DNA of 8,814 nt, taken from Nitrosomonadaceae bacterium (GTDB lineage Bacteria; Pseudomonadota; Gammaproteobacteria; Burkholderiales; Usitatibacteraceae). The notes under the pieces are model-generated. The model worked only from the letters and a program-made list of their open reading frames with translations, was not told the DNA's origin and ran no database searches. Every line of letters begins with the position of its first letter. Within the stretch, counting starts at the first letter, position 1. Positions 6,400 through 8,814 of this stretch are shown piece after piece. The stretch is taken from contig JAJTHU010000187.1 in the NCBI GenBank assembly GCA_021300055.1, positions 1 through 8,814 of the forward strand, in the 5' to 3' direction. A program made the translations under genes and the position numbers.

Positions 6400-8814
6400 A
6401 TGTGGCCTGACCATTCTGTTTCGCAAAAGACACGCAGTCTGTCGATCGCCACGCGATTGACGCTGCTTGCGGTCATTATTCTGACTGCGCTGCTGTTTGC
6501 GCTGTCGATGATGACAGTGCATCAGTTGCGCGGCGGTTCGAATGAACTGGTTTCAGGCCAGCTGCGTTCGTTGGTGGCTTTCAATGCAGCTCAGCTCGAC
6601 GAACGAATCGCCAATCGCTGGAGTGCGCTGTCGATTGCCGCCGATGACTTGGCGCCAGCCATCGGCTCCGCCGCATTGCAACCGCGGCTTGAGGGCCTCG
6701 ACCTACTTTGGCGGCTCTATGACCGTGGTGGATTCGTTTTTGACAGACGCGGTATCGCGGTTGCGTCGCACCCAACGTCCATGGGGCGGCTCGGGGTGAA
6801 TTACGCAGACCGCGACTACGTACAGCGCATCTTCGCCGAGGGAAAGCCGGTTGTCGTCGCGACTGTCGTCGGTCGGCCGGCCGGTGTCCCCGTGTTGTTG
6901 CTCGCGGTGCCCATCAAGAGCGCGCGTGGAGAAATTGTCGGCGGGCTTGTGGGTGTAAGTGATCTGAGCAAACTAAGTTTTCTCAGCGGCTTCTCTGACG
7001 CCAAGATTGGCGAGGGCGGCACATTCAAGATTGTTGAGCGCTCTACCCGCCGCGTAATCGCCGCCGGAGACCGTGCGCGCGTCCTAGAGGTATTGCCGGC
7101 ACCCGGCTCGGACCGCAGTATTGATACCTTACTGGACGCCAAGAATGAGTCAGTCCAAATAAAGAATTCCAAGGGTGCTGAGGTATTGGCCAGCGGTCAG
7201 CGCGTGACTTCAGCAGATTGGGTCTTGATTGCCGAAGTGCCAACGTCGGAAGTGATGGAGCCGATTGAGGAGGCGCTGCATCGAGTGCTGATCCTTGCAG
7301 TGTTGCTGACGCTTTGTGGCGCGGGCGTGACTTGGTGGGTTGTCAGACGCGTGCTTTCTCCCATGTTGCTGACCGCGAAGCGACTTACTTTCTTGGCAGA
7401 AACCGGTCAGGCGTCGCAGCAGCTGCCCGTCGCACAGTCTGATGAGATCGGCCGCTTAGTCGACGCGTTTAATGCACAGCTGAATAACCTCAACGCGCGT
7501 GAACTCGCGTTGCAGCGCACCGCTGAGCTCGCCAAGATTGGTGGCTGGGAATCGGATCTCGTGACTGGGCGGCGCGTTTGGTCGAACCAGCTCTTGAAGA
7601 TGCTAGAAGTGGATCCGCCCATCACGCCGACCATGGAAGAGGCGGAGAAGTTTTACGCACCGGAAACGCTGGCGGAATCGAAGCGAGTATTTCAACAAGT
7701 GCTGGAGACTTGCTCCCCATGGGACCGCGAGTTTCAGATGATCACGGCGAAGGGGCGGCGGATCTGGGTTCGCTCAGAGGGGATTGTCGAGGCGAAGGAC
7801 GGGAAGGCGGTTCGTATGCTCGGGTTGGTGCGCGACATTACCGCACAGAAAGACGCAGAAGAGCAGTTGGAGGCCGAGCGCACTTTTGCGCAGGACATTC
7901 TAAATTCGATGGGCCAAGGTCTCGTCGTTTCGAGTGCGGGTGGTCAGATTGAGTACGTCAACCCTGCGTACTGCCAGTTGTTCGGTCTTACGCCCGAACA
8001 ATACGTCGGACGGAGTATCCTAGACCTCGTCGCGCCGCAGATGAAAGAACGTGTCGCGCGCGAGCTTGAGTTACGCAAATCCGGTGTTGCGTCTACCTTT
8101 GAAACTGCGCGGGTCCACGCAGACGGCCATCTTGTGCCGATTCTTGTTCGCGCGACGCCGCGTTTCAAGGACGGCAAGTACGTTGGTGCGATTGCAGTGA
8201 TCACCGATCTGACGGCACAACGAGAGGCGCAGCGTGCGCTGCGCGAGAGCGAAGCGCGCTTCCGCACAGTCATGGAACAAGTGTCGAACATCGCTGTGCA
8301 GGGCTATCGCTTCGACGGCACGGTGACGTTTTGGAACCGCGCATCTGAGGGTGTGTTTGGGTACACTGCGGCTGAGGCGATCGGCAAGAATATTCTCGAC
8401 CTGCTCGTGCCACCCAATGACCGCCCAAGTTATCGTGAGTTCTTGAAAGAACTTGAGCGCACCCGCGAAGTCGGCCCTTCGTCGGAAATCGGGGTGCTGC
8501 GCAAGGATGGCACCAATGTTGCCGTTTACTCGTCCATGGTTATCGTCGATTCGGATGAGTCCGGCGCTGAATGGTTCTGCCTCGATATTGACCTTACTGC
8601 TCGAAAGCGCGCAGAGTCGGAGCGCCTAGCTCTCGAAGAGCAACTGCGTCAATCGCAGAAAATGGAGGCGATCGGTACGCTCGCTGGCGGTATTGCGCAT
8701 GACTTCAACAATATTCTCGCGGCGATCTTGGGGCACATAGACCTCGTCAAGCGCGCCCCCGATGGATCAAGCAAAGCGCTCGAACACCTAGAAGAAATCC
8801 GCAAAGCGGGTGTG
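6400..8814 (+). CDS. Membrane sensor histidine kinase, Cache-HAMP-PAS-PAS-PAS-HisKA (partial, 3' end outside window)
   Basis: An open frame of 805 codons runs from the ATG at 6400 to the last base without a stop. Residues 20-40 form a first membrane helix. Residues 41-295 are a predicted periplasmic double-Cache sensor, with FVFDRRGIAVASHP around 112-125, NYADRDYVQ at 134-142 and IKSARGEIVGGLVGVSDL. Residues 296-315 are a second helix. A HAMP linker follows (about 316-370, with SDEIGRLVDAFN), then three PAS domains at about 377-485, 494-613 and 615-740, each ending in a DIT/DLT-type motif (RDITAQKDAEEQ, TDLTAQREAQ, IDLTARKRAE). The HisKA dimerisation helix ends in GTLAGGIAHDFNNIL, with phosphoacceptor His767 (8698-8700). 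The ATPase domain must lie beyond the window. This AHDFNN type of kinase often carries receiver domains, so a hybrid kinase is possible. The Cache region lacks the RxWY amino-acid-binding motif, so the ligand is unknown. The ATG at 6400 is the first in-frame start after a TGA at 6382; its Shine-Dalgarno is poor, and translation may be coupled to the peptidase gene upstream. Confidence 0.9.
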   Translation, partial: MWPDHSVSQKTRSLSIATRLTLLAVIILTALLFALSMMTVHQLRGGSNELVSGQLRSLVAFNAAQLDERIANRWSALSIAADDLAPAIGSAALQPRLEGLDLLWRLYDRGGFVFDRRGIAVASHPTSMGRLGVNYADRDYVQRIFAEGKPVVVATVVGRPAGVPVLLLAVPIKSARGEIVGGLVGVSDLSKLSFLSGFSDAKIGEGGTFKIVERSTRRVIAAGDRARVLEVLPAPGSDRSIDTLLDAKNESVQIKNSKGAEVLASGQRVTSADWVLIAEVPTSEVMEPIEEALHRVLILAVLLTLCGAGVTWWVVRRVLSPMLLTAKRLTFLAETGQASQQLPVAQSDEIGRLVDAFNAQLNNLNARELALQRTAELAKIGGWESDLVTGRRVWSNQLLKMLEVDPPITPTMEEAEKFYAPETLAESKRVFQQVLETCSPWDREFQMITAKGRRIWVRSEGIVEAKDGKAVRMLGLVRDITAQKDAEEQLEAERTFAQDILNSMGQGLVVSSAGGQIEYVNPAYCQLFGLTPEQYVGRSILDLVAPQMKERVARELELRKSGVASTFETARVHADGHLVPILVRATPRFKDGKYVGAIAVITDLTAQREAQRALRESEARFRTVMEQVSNIAVQGYRFDGTVTFWNRASEGVFGYTAAEAIGKNILDLLVPPNDRPSYREFLKELERTREVGPSSEIGVLRKDGTNVAVYSSMVIVDSDESGAEWFCLDIDLTARKRAESERLALEEQLRQSQKMEAIGTLAGGIAHDFNNILAAILGHIDLVKRAPDGSSKALEHLEEIRKAGV

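Noticed and set aside
7578..7952. 124-codon plus-strand frame inside the kinase gene
   Set aside because: The kinase frame here encodes PAS domain 1 and the start of PAS domain 2 without interruption; the alternative is a Gly/Arg/Ala-rich shadow with no domain.
1..8814. CRISPR array, mobile element, toxin-antitoxin or defence system
   Set aside because: No regularly spaced repeats, transposase or integrase motifs, paired small genes or nuclease/helicase motifs were seen; all larger frames belong to common metabolic, transport, peptidase or signalling families.

Overview
The window looks like ordinary chromosomal DNA from a moderately GC-rich proteobacterium. A betaproteobacterium of the Burkholderiales type is most likely. 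This is an inference from the mix of families (a DUF1178 protein, a MatB-type malonyl-CoA synthetase, a MenI/YdiI-like thioesterase, an S9 peptidase close to DPP5 and a Cache-PAS sensor kinase) and from the GC-rich codon use. There is no rRNA or tRNA gene, CRISPR array, insertion sequence, integrase or phage gene, and no strong change in base composition that would suggest a recently acquired island.

Layout. Positions 1-183 hold the last 60 codons of an unidentified plus-strand gene. A 56-base gap with a perfect 8-bp GC-rich hairpin leads into matB (240-1754), an acyl-adenylate-forming enzyme expected to make malonyl-CoA from malonate, ATP and CoA. A 139-base gap with a weaker hairpin precedes a small DUF1178 protein with a C...H...CxxC pattern (1894-2382). 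Converging on it is a minus-strand pair: a hotdog-fold acyl-CoA thioesterase (4174 to 3740) followed by a 412-residue MFS transporter (3681 to 2443). A divergent intergenic region of about 155 bases carries an inverted repeat and an extended -10 promoter candidate. It leads into an intact cytoplasmic S9 serine peptidase, best started at 4330 and ending at 6363. Only 36 bases later a membrane sensor histidine kinase begins (6400). It has Cache, HAMP and three PAS domains and the HisKA phosphoacceptor histidine, and it runs off the end of the window before the ATPase domain.

How the genes work together. No single pathway links the window. matB and the thioesterase both act on acyl-CoA metabolism but lie on opposite strands and are separated by other genes. 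The only close pairings are thioesterase-MFS (58-base gap, same strand) and S9 peptidase-sensor kinase (36-base gap, same strand). The second is the more interesting functional hypothesis. I found no convincing undescribed system. The findings are small regulatory structures, start-site corrections and neighbourhood hypotheses.
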